Below, piece by piece: positions 7,949 through 20,276 of a DNA stretch of 64,000 nucleotides. Positions within the stretch are counted from its first letter, which is position 1. The number at the start of each line of letters is the position of its first letter. Source of the stretch: Janthinobacterium fluminis (lineage in GTDB: Bacteria > Pseudomonadota > Gammaproteobacteria > Burkholderiales > Burkholderiaceae_D); the NCBI RefSeq assembly GCF_028595325.1, contig NZ_JAQQXR010000002.1, positions 595,676 through 659,675 of the forward strand, written 5' to 3'. A model generated the notes under the pieces. It was not told where the DNA came from. It was given only the letters and a program-made list of their open reading frames with translations, and ran no database searches. The position numbers were made by a program, and so were the translations under genes.

Positions 7949-9499
7949 TCAGGCGGCGCTGCGCTTGAAGTCGCGGAAGCGGAAACCCATCGCCAGCAGC
8001 GCGGCGAAATAGCATAGCGCGCACACGCCGACGACGAGGAAGAGGGCGCCGGCGCGCAGCAAGGGGTGGGACTGCAGGGCGATCCAGTCGAAGCGGGCCG
8101 CGCCCTGGACGGCCACGGCCGCCATCACGCACAGGGCCACCGCCAGGCGCAGGCAGAACTTGGCCCAGCCCGGCCGCGGCTGGTAAATGCCGCGCCGCCG
8201 CAAGCCCCAATACAGGAAGGAGGCGTTCAGGCAGGCGCCCAGGCCGATCGACAGGGCCAGGCCGGCGACGGCCAGATGGGGCACGAACAGCAGATTCATC
8301 AATTGAGTGGCCACCAGCACGCCCAGCGCGATCTTCACCGGGGTGCGGATGTCCTGGCGCGCGTAAAACGCCGGCGCCAGCGTTTTCACCAGGATGATGC
8401 CGATCAGGCCGGCGCTATAGGCCATCAGCGGCTGGGCCGACATGGCCACGGCCTGGGTGCTGAATTTACCGTAGTGGAACAGCGTGGCGATCAGCGGCTG
8501 GGCCAGCGTCGCCATGCCGACGGCGGCCGGCAGGGCCAGCAGGAAGGTCAGGCGCAAGCCCCAGTCCAGCAGGGCCGAATACTCGGTCTTGTCGCCGTCG
8601 CTGTTCGCCTTCGACAGGCTGGGCAGCAGAATCGTGCCCAGCGCCACGCCCAGCATGGCGGTGGGGAATTCCATCAGCCGGTCCGCATACGACAACCAGG
8701 AAATGCTGCCCTCGGCCAGGTGCGACGCGATGCTGGTGTTGATCATCAGGCTGATTTGCGCGGCCGACACGGCGAACACGGCCGGCCCCATCTTCTTCAG
8801 CACACGGCGCACGCCCTCGTCGCGCAGGCCGGCGGCGGGGTTCAAGGCCAGGCGCGGCAGCATGCCGACCTTCATCAGCGCCGGGATCTGTATACCCACT
8901 TGCAGCAGGCCGCCGACGAAGACGGCGATGGCCATCGCGTAGATCGGCTGGGCCAGGTGCTGGGCCAGCAGCAGCGAGGCGGCGATGAAGGACAGGTTCA
9001 GCAGCACCGGCGTGAACGCGGGAATCTTGAACTGGCGCCAAGTGTTGAGGATGCCGCCGGCCAGCGCGACGAAGGACATGCAGCTAATATAGGGGAACAT
9101 CAGCCGCGTCATCCAGACGGCCGCGTCGAAGGCGCCCGGCTTGTCGTCCAGGCCCGTGGCGATGAAGTACACGAAGGCGGGCGCGCCGACGATGCCGACG
9201 GCGCTCACCAGCAGCGTGGCCCAGACCAGCGTCGTGGCGACGTGGTCGACCAGTAGCTTGCTGGCCTGCGGGCCGTGCTGGTTCTTGTATTCCGACAGGA
9301 TGGGCACGAAGGCTTGCGAGAACGCGCCCTCGGCAAACAGGCGGCGCAGCAGGTTGGGGATGCGGAAGGCGACAATGAAGGCGTCGGTGTAGGCGCCGGC
9401 GCCAAAGGCGCGGGCGAACAGACTTTCGCGCAGCAGTCCGGTGACACGGGACAGCATGGTCATGCTGGAAATAGCGGCTAGGGTTTTGAGCAAGTTCAT
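7949..9499 (-). CDS. murJ: Lipid II flippase MurJ (MviN)
   Basis: A 516-aa polytopic inner-membrane protein of the MOP exporter superfamily that flips lipid II for peptidoglycan synthesis. The N-terminus (MNLLKTLAAISSMTMLSRVTG) and the early FARAFGAGAYTDAFIVAFRIPNLLRRLFAEGAFSQAF block, with its conserved Arg residues and the GAFSQ motif, are diagnostic. About 14 hydrophobic segments follow and the length is normal for the family. In proteobacteria murJ is commonly next to rpsT, as here (divergent). Confidence 0.96.
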   Translation of the reverse strand: MNLLKTLAAISSMTMLSRVTGLLRESLFARAFGAGAYTDAFIVAFRIPNLLRRLFAEGAFSQAFVPILSEYKNQHGPQASKLLVDHVATTLVWATLLVSAVGIVGAPAFVYFIATGLDDKPGAFDAAVWMTRLMFPYISCMSFVALAGGILNTWRQFKIPAFTPVLLNLSFIAASLLLAQHLAQPIYAMAIAVFVGGLLQVGIQIPALMKVGMLPRLALNPAAGLRDEGVRRVLKKMGPAVFAVSAAQISLMINTSIASHLAEGSISWLSYADRLMEFPTAMLGVALGTILLPSLSKANSDGDKTEYSALLDWGLRLTFLLALPAAVGMATLAQPLIATLFHYGKFSTQAVAMSAQPLMAYSAGLIGIILVKTLAPAFYARQDIRTPVKIALGVLVATQLMNLLFVPHLAVAGLALSIGLGACLNASFLYWGLRRRGIYQPRPGWAKFCLRLAVALCVMAAVAVQGAARFDWIALQSHPLLRAGALFLVVGVCALCYFAALLAMGFRFRDFKRSAA

Positions 9500-9625
9500 G
9501 GGGCAAGATTATAGCTGGGACAACAGCGCGCGCGGGCGCCGCCGGACGGTGCCGTGGCGGCCGTCCGCCCGGCTTTGGTTTTTTTGCAACATCGACCGGC
9601 CGGCGCCATTAATCTGATTTTAGAA

Positions 9626-9654
9626 TTGCCCCCGCTTGAAAATATCGCTATAAT
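9626..9654 (+). promoter_or_regulatory. Probable sigma70 promoter of rpsT
   Basis: A perfect -10 TATAAT (9649-9654) lies 17 bp downstream of a -35-like TTGCCC (9626-9631). The predicted start near 9661 gives a leader of about 140 nt before rpsT. The rest of the 300-bp murJ-rpsT gap holds this leader and the murJ upstream region. Confidence 0.7.
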
Positions 9655-9683
9655 CGAAGGCTGTACAGAATTCTGTTACGCAG

Positions 9684-9768
9684 ACACTAATGTTTGACAG
9701 GCACTGGTTTGGCACACATGGTTCGGCAGACGCACAGAACGCACCGGTTGGCAAACACTAATGTTTGC
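9684..9768 (+). promoter_or_regulatory. rpsT leader with direct repeat and hairpin
   Basis: The 13-mer ACACTAATGTTTG occurs twice in the untranslated leader (9684-9696 and 9755-9767). The second copy is embedded in a perfect hairpin, GCAAACA-CTAA-TGTTTGC (9751-9768), 33 bases before the rpsT start. S20 synthesis is known to be autoregulated at translation in E. coli; whether this structure does so here is unknown. Confidence 0.5.
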
Positions 9769-9800
9769 AAACGCACTTTGACCCTGTTTTAGGAAATTCC

Positions 9801-10067
9801 ATGGCAAATACCGCACAAGCGCGCAAACGCGCTCGTCAAGCAGTTAAGCAAAACGCACACAATTCGTCCCAGCGTTCGACCTTGCGCACAGCTATCAAAG
9901 CTGTTCGTAAAGCGATCCAGGGCGGCGACAAGGCAGCTGCTGCTGCAATCTTCCAGGCTTCCGTGTCGACGATCGACCGTATTGCTGACAAGAAAATCAT
10001 CCACAAAAACAAGGCAGCTCGCCATAAGAGCCGTCTGGCAGCCGCTTTGAAAGCACTGTCCGCTTAA
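9801..10067 (+). CDS. rpsT: 30S ribosomal protein S20
   Basis: An 88-aa basic, helical 16S-rRNA-binding protein. It begins [20 protein letters not shown] and contains the conserved [15 protein letters not shown] and [20 protein letters not shown] segments. The start at 9801 has an AGGA Shine-Dalgarno 6 bases upstream. Codon use is less GC-rich and more biased than in its neighbours, as expected for a highly expressed gene. It is monocistronic, with its own promoter and a strong terminator. Confidence 0.97.
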   Translation: MANTAQARKRARQAVKQNAHNSSQRSTLRTAIKAVRKAIQGGDKAAAAAIFQASVSTIDRIADKKIIHKNKAARHKSRLAAALKALSA

Positions 10068-10196
10068 TTGTTGTTGTGGGGCCGCTCAGGCGGTCGCATT
10101 CGCAGGCCGGGCCGCGCCATTCGCAAGAATGGCGTCGCTTGGCTTGTGTGCTTTGCGGCGGCATTTTTCCGCCGTGGCACGCCGATGACAGGCAAA

Positions 10197-10233
10197 AAAA
10201 ACCCGCGCGACTCCATGTCGCGCGGGTTTTTTC
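10197..10233. terminator. Bidirectional terminator between rpsT and the DUF192 gene
   Basis: A 10-bp perfect stem CCCGCGCGAC-tccat-GTCGCGCGGG is preceded by a run of A and followed by TTTTTTCTT. It serves rpsT on the plus strand and the convergent DUF192 gene on the minus strand. Confidence 0.92.
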
Positions 10234-10247
10234 TTGTCCGGCCGGAT

Positions 10248-10697
10248 TTAGCGCAGGCGCGGCAGGTTGCCGATCACGGTGCCCGGCTTGATGTTCTTTT
10301 GTTTGAACCAGCCCAGGTTCATTTCCAGCGCGTAGCGCACCGGCACGGCTTTCTTGGAGCAGTGGCTGTCGAGCGTCTGCGGCTGCATGTCCTCGATATT
10401 GACGATCTTGCCCTCGGCGTCGATGAAGGCGACCGACAGCGGCAGCAGGGTGTTTTTCATCCACATGCATTGCGTCGCCGGCGCGTCGAAGACGAACACC
10501 ATGCCCGCGTTGTTGGGCATTTTTTCACGGAACATCAGGCCTTGCTCGCGCTGCGCGTCGGAGGCGGCCACTTCGGCGCTGATCAGGTGGATGCCGGCCG
10601 ATAATTGGGTCGAGGCGAAGCGCTGGTTTTGCGCCAGTGCGGCGCCGGCGCCGGCCAGCATGGCCGTTGCGCTCAGGGTTGCCAAAAGTGTTTTCAT
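10248..10697 (-). CDS. DUF192 family exported protein
   Basis: A 149-aa protein with a signal peptide (KTLLATLSATAMLAGAGAALA) and a DUF192 domain. Conserved parts are the REQGLMFREKMPNNAGMVF block and CMWMKNTLLPLSVAFID with its Trp-Met-Lys-Asn-Thr core. The family is periplasmic and of unknown biochemical role. The chosen ATG opens directly on the signal peptide; an upstream in-frame extension to 10757 has no family support. It shares the terminator with rpsT. Confidence 0.9.
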   Translation of the reverse strand: MKTLLATLSATAMLAGAGAALAQNQRFASTQLSAGIHLISAEVAASDAQREQGLMFREKMPNNAGMVFVFDAPATQCMWMKNTLLPLSVAFIDAEGKIVNIEDMQPQTLDSHCSKKAVPVRYALEMNLGWFKQKNIKPGTVIGNLPRLR

Positions 10698-10798
10698 GGG
10701 TGTGCAGTGGGGCGGACAGAAGGGGCGATTAAGCCATGCCGGGCGCACCGGCGTCAAGGGCGGCGTCCGGCGCCCGCGGCGGGCGCAAGGCGGGCGTT

Positions 10799-10826
10799 AA
10801 AAAAGGCAGGACCAGCCTGCCTTTTT
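10799..10826 (-). terminator. Terminator of the Ala-rich protein gene
   Basis: The stem AAAGGCAGG-accag-CCTGCCTTT gives a minus-strand transcript ending in a U run. It lies 18 bases after the stop codon of the gene at 10844. Confidence 0.85.
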
Positions 10827-10843
10827 GATGTTGCCAAAAACGC

Positions 10844-11074
10844 TTACTTAGCCGATGCGGCGGATGCGGCCGATGCAGCTTCCGAAGCCGATGCTGCCTT
10901 CTTGGCTTTTTTGGCTTTCTTGGCTTTTGGCGCCGACGCTTCAGCCGAAGCGGCAGGTGCGGAGGCGGCGGCCGATGCGGCAGGCGCCGAAGCGGAGGCC
11001 GAAGCGGCAGGGGCGGCAGCGAAAGCCGAAGCAGCGAACAAGGAAGCAACCAGAGCAGCGATGATTTTGGACAT
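10844..11074 (-). CDS. Small Ala/Ser/Lys-rich exported protein
   Basis: A 76-aa protein. The signal peptide MSKIIAALVASLFAASAFAA is followed by a mature part made almost only of Ala, Ser, Pro and Lys, including three tandem KKA units (KAKKAKKAKKAAS) and many PAAS repeats. No fold is expected; the basic repeats resemble small PAAS/KKA histone-like or envelope-associated proteins of betaproteobacteria. ATG 11074 opens the signal peptide. Its own terminator supports a real gene. Function is unknown. Confidence 0.8.
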   Translation of the reverse strand: MSKIIAALVASLFAASAFAAAPAASASASAPAASAAASAPAASAEASAPKAKKAKKAKKAASASEAASAASAASAK

Positions 11075-11197
11075 TTTGAATTCCTTTAACGTGTTTGGGA
11101 AACTGCAAGATTCTGATGAATCTGAGCCTATAACGCGGGCAAATACTTGGCGGTTGACATCACTTTGCAAAAAAACGCGATTAATTTATATGGTTTA

Positions 11198-11794
11198 TCA
11201 CTTGCCGCGGCCGGCGCCGGCCTTGCCCAGTTCGGCCGGCGACACTTCGCGCCATTCGCCCGGCATCAAGGGGTGGCTGGCCAGCGAAAACGGCCCGATG
11301 GCGCTGCGCACCAGGCGCAGCGTCGGCAGGCCGACGGCGGCCGTCATGCGCCGCACCTGGCGGTTCTTGCCCTCCTGTATGGTCAGCGCCAGCCACGCCG
11401 TCGGCTGCTCCAGGCGCGCGCGGATGGGCGGCGTGCGCGGCCAGATCCAGTCCGGCGCGGCGATCTGCACGGCCTGGCAGGGCTGGGTGGTGAAGTCGCC
11501 CAGGTCCAGCGGCGCGCGCAGCCGCGCCAGCGTGGCCTGGTCCGGCACGCCGTCGACCTGCACCAGATAGGTCTTCGGCTGCTTCAGGTCGGGGTGGCTG
11601 ATGTCGTGCTGCAGGCGGCCGTCGTCGGTGAGCAGCAGCAAGCCCTCGCTGTCGGCGTCGAGCCGGCCGGCCGGGTAGATGTTCGGGATCGTCAGGTAGT
11701 CGGCCAGCGTGGCGCGCTCCGGCTGGGGGGAAAACTGGCACAATACCTGGTAGGGCTTATTAAATAGTATGAGTGGCATGCGGGTCGGGTGCAA
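11198..11794 (-). CDS. rluE: 23S rRNA pseudouridine synthase, RluE-like
   Basis: A 198-aa member of the RsuA/RluB/E/F family. The catalytic motif is GRLDADSEGLLLLTDDG with Asp in RLDxxSEG, followed by the late EGKNRQVRRMTAAVGLPTLRLVR block. It lacks the N-terminal S4 domain, which together with the short length fits RluE (23S U2457 in E. coli) best. The start may be the Met at residue 6 (MPLILFNKPYQVLCQF) rather than residue 1. A weakly coding 120-base gap separates it from the Ala-rich gene. Confidence 0.88.
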   Translation of the reverse strand: MHPTRMPLILFNKPYQVLCQFSPQPERATLADYLTIPNIYPAGRLDADSEGLLLLTDDGRLQHDISHPDLKQPKTYLVQVDGVPDQATLARLRAPLDLGDFTTQPCQAVQIAAPDWIWPRTPPIRARLEQPTAWLALTIQEGKNRQVRRMTAAVGLPTLRLVRSAIGPFSLASHPLMPGEWREVSPAELGKAGAGRGK

Positions 11795-11989
11795 AATAGG
11801 GGGTGGCAGGCGACGCCTGTGTCGTAAAATCGTAGCGCCTTGTAAAATACTAGTGCATAATGTGAAACGCCTGTCTTATGTCTTATAGAAGACTAAAGAT
11901 GCAGTAGCACTTTTGTAAAAATTCAGATTGCAGATCGCGTCAGCAAGCGCCCTTACCGGCCGTTTGCAGCGCCCACTTCGGAGATCACG

Positions 11990-13243
<1,254 letters not shown>

Positions 13244-13310
13244 TACCACAGGCCGGGCCTGCCCCTGCGGGGGCTGGCCCGGCCCGCGCGCCGGCTTGGC
13301 CCGGACGAAA

Positions 13311-13336
13311 AAAAACCCCGCGACGCGGGGTTTTTC
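13311..13336. terminator. Bidirectional terminator between icd and the cold-shock gene
   Basis: The stem CCCCGCG-a-CGCGGGG is flanked by A8 on the left and T5 on the right. It can terminate icd on plus and the convergent csp gene on minus. Confidence 0.9.
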
Positions 13337-13357
13337 ACTTCCTGGGCCTGATAAAAC

Positions 13358-13561
13358 TCAGGCTGCCTGGATGTTGGAAGCTTGCTTGCCTTTAGGGCCT
13401 TGCGTGACTTCGAACTGAACTTTTTGACCTTCTTTGAGGGTCTTGAAACCGTTCATGTTGATTGCGGAGAAATGCGCAAACAAATCCTCGCCACCATCAT
13501 CTGGGGTGATGAAACCAAAGCCCTTGGAATCATTGAACCACTTAACTGTACCTGTTGCCAT
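13358..13561 (-). CDS. Cold-shock protein, CspA family
   Basis: A 67-aa single OB-fold nucleic-acid-binding protein ([20 protein letters not shown]). RNP1 (KGFGFI) and RNP2-like (LFAHFSAI) motifs are both present and the C-terminus is [14 protein letters not shown]. It acts as an RNA chaperone or antiterminator. The ATG at 13561 is fixed by family length. A promoter about 120 bp upstream implies a leader of about 110 nt, typical of cold-inducible csp mRNAs, although cold induction cannot be proven from sequence. Confidence 0.95.
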   Translation of the reverse strand: MATGTVKWFNDSKGFGFITPDDGGEDLFAHFSAINMNGFKTLKEGQKVQFEVTQGPKGKQASNIQAA

Positions 13562-13679
13562 AAAAAGAACTTTCAAATAAAAACGAATCACACGAGCCAT
13601 AAAAGCAAGAAGCTTCTTGCCCCCTCCTCGACGCCTCACTTCTTATCAACCTATACATTTCTGCACTAGTCGATACCGC

Positions 13680-13708
13680 ATTGTTGGCGGAATAAATGCT
13701 GAAGTCAA
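13680..13708 (-). promoter_or_regulatory. Probable promoter of the csp gene
   Basis: On the minus strand, TTGACT (13708-13703) is followed after 17 bp by AACAAT (13685-13680). A start near 13673 gives a 5' leader of about 110 nt. The 320-bp gap 13562-13882 holds this leader and the clpS upstream region; nothing else is seen in it. Confidence 0.6.
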
Positions 13709-13882
13709 GCGCTTTCCTCACAATTTTGCTAATATTTTTATAACATGCAAATGGGCAACTCTTGAATTTATCGATGGCGTCGCCACCTGCGCAGAGTCGA
13801 GAAAGCGCGTAAGATTGAAAACTATTGGAATGGCGCTGATATTTGCGCTTTGCATCCACCCTGAAAGCATTAGAATAAGCGT

Positions 13883-14181
13883 ATGGCAACCAAGCATGAC
13901 ACCGAAACCCTACTGGAGCGTCAGGCGCTAAAACCGCCGCCTTTGTACCAGGTGGCCCTGCTCAATGATGACTACACGCCGATGGAATTTGTCGTCGCCA
14001 TCATCCAGGAGTACTTCAACAAAGACCGGGAAACGGCGACTCAGATTATGCTCAGTGTGCATCGTTACGGCAAAGGAGTGTGCGGCGTGTTCTCTAAAGA
14101 TATAGCGTGTACAAAAGTGGAGTTCGTTTTAACGCATGCGCGCAAGGCGGGGCACCCCCTGCAGTGCGTGATGGAGGAAGT

Positions 14182-14185
<4 letters not shown>
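13883..14185 (+). CDS. clpS: ATP-dependent Clp protease adaptor ClpS
   Basis: A 100-aa N-recognin that delivers N-degron substrates to ClpAP. The conserved core is [17 protein letters not shown] (Asn-Asp-Asp substrate pocket), followed by a [21 protein letters not shown] strand and C-terminal CVMEEV. It overlaps clpA by ATGA, the standard arrangement. No clear Shine-Dalgarno precedes ATG 13883, and a -10-like TAGAAT lies only 7 bp upstream. Confidence 0.96.
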
Positions 14186-16482
<2,297 letters not shown>

Positions 16483-16542
16483 GGCTGCAGGCCGTCCCGA
16501 ATTGGCGGGCTGTCGCGATTGCTGCGATACAGCGATAAAAGT

Positions 16543-16581
16543 AAAAAAGCCCCGTAACTCCAAAGAGTTACGGGGCTTTTT
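16543..16581. terminator. Bidirectional terminator after clpA
   Basis: A 13-bp perfect stem AGCCCCGTAACTC-caaa-GAGTTACGGGGCT is flanked by A6 and T6. It lies between clpA and the convergent outer-membrane protein gene. Confidence 0.94.
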
Positions 16582-16605
16582 TGATATTTGCCTCGGTGGC
16601 GTATC

Positions 16606-17721
16606 TCAGAACGGGTGGCGGTAGCCCAGGTTCAGTCCGAGCGCCTTGGCGCGGTTCGGGTTCAGTGTGTCCGCCTGCAGCGCGACGTGGAAGTCGCCCC
16701 GCTCGACGCCCACGCCGAAGGTCTTGAAGCGCGTGTCGACGCTGGCGCTCAGCGTGCCCCAGGCGAAGCGGCGCGAGCCGGTGAACGTGGGGATGGTCAC
16801 GCCGGCGTAGCGCTCGATCTGCAGGGCCGCGCCCCAGTCGCCGAAGCCGCCGGCCAGCGTGGCCGCGGCGGTGCGGCGCAGCGCCGTGCTTTTGCTGATC
16901 TGGCTGTTGCGGCCGTTTAACAGGGGGCGGTAATTGATGTAACCCTGCGCGTCGTAACTGGCCACGGCGGAGTCGGCGGTCTGCCGTGTCTGCGGCAGAT
17001 TGGTCCAGCGCATGCGGCTCCACAGGTCGTCCACGTTCAGCGTGAAGCGGCTGGCCTGGCCCAGCGGCCAGTCCAGCGTCAGCGCCGTGCTGACGCCGGA
17101 GCCGCCGGGGCTCTGGCCCATGAAGGGGTAGCGGAAGCGGCTGTTGACGTCGTTCTGCACGGCGCTGAAGCTGTAGTCGTCGCCGCCGCCGCCGGCCGCC
17201 GTGCCGTCGACGCTGTTCTCGCGCAGGCGCGGCCTGGCGTACAGGGCCAGCGCCAGGTTCAGGCGCGGCCCGCCGGCGGCCTGGCCGGGCAGGGCGAACC
17301 AGCGGCTGGCGCGCAAGCCCTGCGCCGCCCAGCCGTCCATGCTGGCGTGGACGTCGAAGGCGGCCGGCGCCGCCGGCCGGATGCGCTGCTTGTACAGGTG
17401 CACCAGCTCGAGCGTGTCGCGGTTCGTGCTCAGCACCGCCTCCTGGCGGTATTCCCAGGCCAGCCGCCAGGGTCCGCGCTCGACGCCGGCCTCGACGCGG
17501 TTGCGCTGGAACATGACGTTGCGCCCGGCCCTGGGTGAGAAACCCTGCGACCAATCCTTGTCGAATTGTTTGATGGGAACGCCGTCGTGGGCTTCCCACA
17601 GGCGCACTTCCAGGTACGGCGCCCAGCCGGCCGGCGCATCCGGCGCCGCCGCGGCCGTCTGGGCCAGGGCGGACGGGCAGGCGGCGCAGGCGGCCAGCGC
17701 GGCGAAGACATAGTGATGCAT
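16606..17721 (-). CDS. Putative outer-membrane beta-barrel protein
   Basis: A 371-aa protein with a signal peptide (HHYVFAALAACAACPSALAQ). The mature sequence has alternating beta-strand patterns throughout and ends in an aromatic Phe (GLNLGYRHPF), the signature for BAM-dependent barrel insertion. I recognise no specific family. Features include an acidic/aromatic start (WAPYLEVRLWEAHDGVPIKQF) and a Gly-rich loop (AAGGGGDDYSF). It lies downstream of the lipoprotein gene on the same strand, but a terminator separates them, so it is probably transcribed alone. Function is unknown. Confidence 0.75.
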   Translation of the reverse strand: MHHYVFAALAACAACPSALAQTAAAAPDAPAGWAPYLEVRLWEAHDGVPIKQFDKDWSQGFSPRAGRNVMFQRNRVEAGVERGPWRLAWEYRQEAVLSTNRDTLELVHLYKQRIRPAAPAAFDVHASMDGWAAQGLRASRWFALPGQAAGGPRLNLALALYARPRLRENSVDGTAAGGGGDDYSFSAVQNDVNSRFRYPFMGQSPGGSGVSTALTLDWPLGQASRFTLNVDDLWSRMRWTNLPQTRQTADSAVASYDAQGYINYRPLLNGRNSQISKSTALRRTAAATLAGGFGDWGAALQIERYAGVTIPTFTGSRRFAWGTLSASVDTRFKTFGVGVERGDFHVALQADTLNPNRAKALGLNLGYRHPF

Positions 17722-17736
17722 AGGACTCCCGACAAT

Positions 17737-17770
17737 AAAAAAAACCTGGCGGTGTCGGCCGCCAGGTCAG
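17737..17770 (-). terminator. Terminator of the 764-aa lipoprotein gene
   Basis: On the minus strand, ACCTGGCGG-ccgaca-CCGCCAGGT is followed by an eight-base U run. It lies 18 bases after the stop of the lipoprotein gene. Confidence 0.88.
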
Positions 17771-17787
17771 TTGCCTTGCGGCGGCGC

Positions 17788-20082
17788 TTACTTCAGCGAT
17801 TCAAAGATGCCGTCGGCGTAGTCGATGCGGCCGGTCTTGAGGTTCAGCACGCCCACTTTGGCGTTGTCCTTCAGCACGTCGACGCTGTCGGCGGCGCCGC
17901 TCAGCGCCATCGTCACGCCGTCGGAGCTGGCGAAGGTCGTCAGCTTCGGCGTGACGCCGTGGTTGGCGTCCGTCACGCTGAAGTTGATCAGGCTGGCGCC
18001 GTCGTTGTACTGTCCGGTCAGGCTGCTGCTGTGGAAGGCGTTGCTGCCGGCGTTCAGGCTGATGCCCAGGGCCGGGCGGTTCGGGATGCTCAGTTTGCCC
18101 GCCAGCGCCGCGCTTTTCTTCACATAGTTGGTGGCCGACTCAGGCAAGGCGCTGTCGAATTTGTCGAAGTCCGTTTGCTGCAGTTTCAGCGTGCCGGTGA
18201 AGAATTCCGCGTTGGCGGTGGCCAGGTTGCCGGTAAAGCTGAGTTTGGTTGGCATGTACTCCTGGCCGTTCTTGTCGGCCATCGCCTCGCTCATCACCAG
18301 GGTGCCCGCAGCCTTGCTGCCGCCCGCCTCGGCGGCCAGCGACAGCGAGAATTCCTTCACGCCGGTGGCGACGATGCGGCCTTCGTTGGCTTCCACGGTG
18401 CGCAGGAAGGAGCCGGCGGCGATGCTGACCTTGCCCACCTGCTGGCCGGCCTTGATCGCGGCGATGGCGCCGGAGAAGGCGTATTTGAAGGTCTTGTTGC
18501 CCTCGGCCGTGCGGGTGGCCGACAGGGTCCAGCTCGCGCGGTCCGTGACGGCGTTGCCGTAGTCGTCGGTGCGGGCCGGCATCGTGCCCTCGACGCTGAA
18601 GGTGCTCAGCGTGTTGCCGTTGCGGACATAGTTGATGCTGCCGGTGGCGCGCGCGTTCGGCGTGTCGCCGTAGACGCCGACGGTGACGTCGAGGTTGCGG
18701 TTGCGCTCGCTGGCGCCGACGTTCCAGGTTTCCAGGCGCGCCCGCGACACATAGGTGTAACTGGTGTCGCCGACGGGGGTGATGGTGAAGGCCGCCGTGA
18801 CGCGCTTGTAGGTGTTCGGCGAGAGGCCGGTGGTGTACGAGCCGGGCACGGTTTTGCGCACGATCGAGCAGCCGACCGTGAGGGCGTCGGCGGCCGAGGT
18901 GGCGGCGACGCTGCCGTCGGCGTCGCTATACACGCCGCAGCCGCCCAGCTTGGTCGCGCCCGCGTACACTTCCAGGGTGTTCGAGGTGGTGCTGCCGGCC
19001 TGGTAGGCGCGCAGGAAGTCGATGCCGTTGGTGCTGAGCTGCATCCATTTGCTCAGGTCGTCGTCGAGCGGCGCGACGGCTTGCTCGAAGTCGGCGCGCA
19101 TGGCGTCGGCGCGCAGGTCGATGGCGCCGCTGTGGTTGCCGTTGCTCAGGGCCGTCAGGTTGCTGCGCAGGCTGGCGAACAGGTTCTTGGCCGCCTGCAC
19201 GCCGCTGGCCGCCGGCGGCAGGATGGGCACCGTGCCCTTGGGCAGCGGGGCGACGCTGGTGTTGCCGGTCTGGTTGATCGTGGTGTCGGCGACCACCTCG
19301 GTGGCCGCCGTGTCGATGGCGCCGCTCAGGGCGTCGTTCACTTCCAGGCTATTGCCCTTGATCGTGCCCAGCGCGCCGATCTTGCCGACGACGCAGCCCA
19401 GCTGCGCGCCCGGCGTCGTTTCCGCGCAACCGAGTTTGCCGTCCTTGGCCAGCTTGGAAATGGCGGCCAGCATCACGCTTTGCAGTTTCTCTTGCGCGTT
19501 GGCGGTGGCGGCGGCGGCCGAGTTCGAGTTGACAGGTTTGACCTGCTCGGGGCTGAAGCCGAAGAAGGCGGCGAAGCCTGCCTTGGCGCTGTCGATGTTG
19601 GCGGCGGACAGGCCGCCGCTGGCGCCCTCGGCCGTTTTGACGATCATCTCCGTCAGCGGACTGACCGAGCCGGTGTAGGTGGTTTCGCCGGCGGCGGCCA
19701 GCTTGACGACGTTGCGCAGCTTGAAGCCGGCGCCGACGGGCACGTCGACGCCGCTGGCCTCGTCGGCCGAGGTGGCGTTCGGGCCGCCGCTGACTTCGAC
19801 GATGAAGCTCAGCACGTCGGTGGGAATCTTGATGGAGAAGCTGCCGTCGTTCAGCGTCGTGCCGGTGGCGATGGCCGTCGTGCCCTGCTTGCCGTCGGCG
19901 CCGATGGCGTAGGCGTTGACCGTCGCGCCTTTCAGGATGCCTTTCGCGGCGGTCCCGGCGACGGTGCGCGAGGCGGCCGTCGTCGGGGTGCCCGCCGAGT
20001 CGCCGCCACCGCCGCATCCGGCCAGGGTGAGGGCGAGGGTCAGGGTGGTCATTTTCAACATGCCTGCGCGCTTCTTATCCAT
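17788..20082 (-). CDS. Large lipoprotein of unknown function
   Basis: A 764-aa protein with a signal peptide and lipobox (LALTLAGC followed by a Gly-rich tether). The N-terminal ~100 mature residues ([19 protein letters not shown], later GSFSIKIP) look like a carboxypeptidase-regulatory or Big-type beta sandwich. A helical middle and a long beta-rich C-terminal half with repeated strand patterns follow. This is a common architecture of secreted betaproteobacterial lipoproteins, but I recognise no family with a known activity. The start at 20082 is the ATG opening the signal peptide ([11 protein letters not shown]); the same frame stays open far upstream through prpR, but that part is an out-of-frame shadow. 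It is flanked by a terminator and a 194-bp AT-rich promoter region. Confidence 0.82.
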   Translation of the reverse strand: MDKKRAGMLKMTTLTLALTLAGCGGGGDSAGTPTTAASRTVAGTAAKGILKGATVNAYAIGADGKQGTTAIATGTTLNDGSFSIKIPTDVLSFIVEVSGGPNATSADEASGVDVPVGAGFKLRNVVKLAAAGETTYTGSVSPLTEMIVKTAEGASGGLSAANIDSAKAGFAAFFGFSPEQVKPVNSNSAAAATANAQEKLQSVMLAAISKLAKDGKLGCAETTPGAQLGCVVGKIGALGTIKGNSLEVNDALSGAIDTAATEVVADTTINQTGNTSVAPLPKGTVPILPPAASGVQAAKNLFASLRSNLTALSNGNHSGAIDLRADAMRADFEQAVAPLDDDLSKWMQLSTNGIDFLRAYQAGSTTSNTLEVYAGATKLGGCGVYSDADGSVAATSAADALTVGCSIVRKTVPGSYTTGLSPNTYKRVTAAFTITPVGDTSYTYVSRARLETWNVGASERNRNLDVTVGVYGDTPNARATGSINYVRNGNTLSTFSVEGTMPARTDDYGNAVTDRASWTLSATRTAEGNKTFKYAFSGAIAAIKAGQQVGKVSIAAGSFLRTVEANEGRIVATGVKEFSLSLAAEAGGSKAAGTLVMSEAMADKNGQEYMPTKLSFTGNLATANAEFFTGTLKLQQTDFDKFDSALPESATNYVKKSAALAGKLSIPNRPALGISLNAGSNAFHSSSLTGQYNDGASLINFSVTDANHGVTPKLTTFASSDGVTMALSGAADSVDVLKDNAKVGVLNLKTGRIDYADGIFESLK

Positions 20083-20276
20083 TGATTTCCCGTAATTATT
20101 GGTTGTATTGAAATACGACTGAGTGTTGCTGTGCGTAAATATACAAGCTTTGCCCGGGAAGGGAAATGGTCGGGACTGGCGGCCGTGGAAAGTGTCTGTT
20201 TTTTGCGATGGACGTCTTCGCAAGCTTGTAAACATGCCAAATTTAAGCTTTGCGCATGCTTGCGCCGGCGTCCGCC

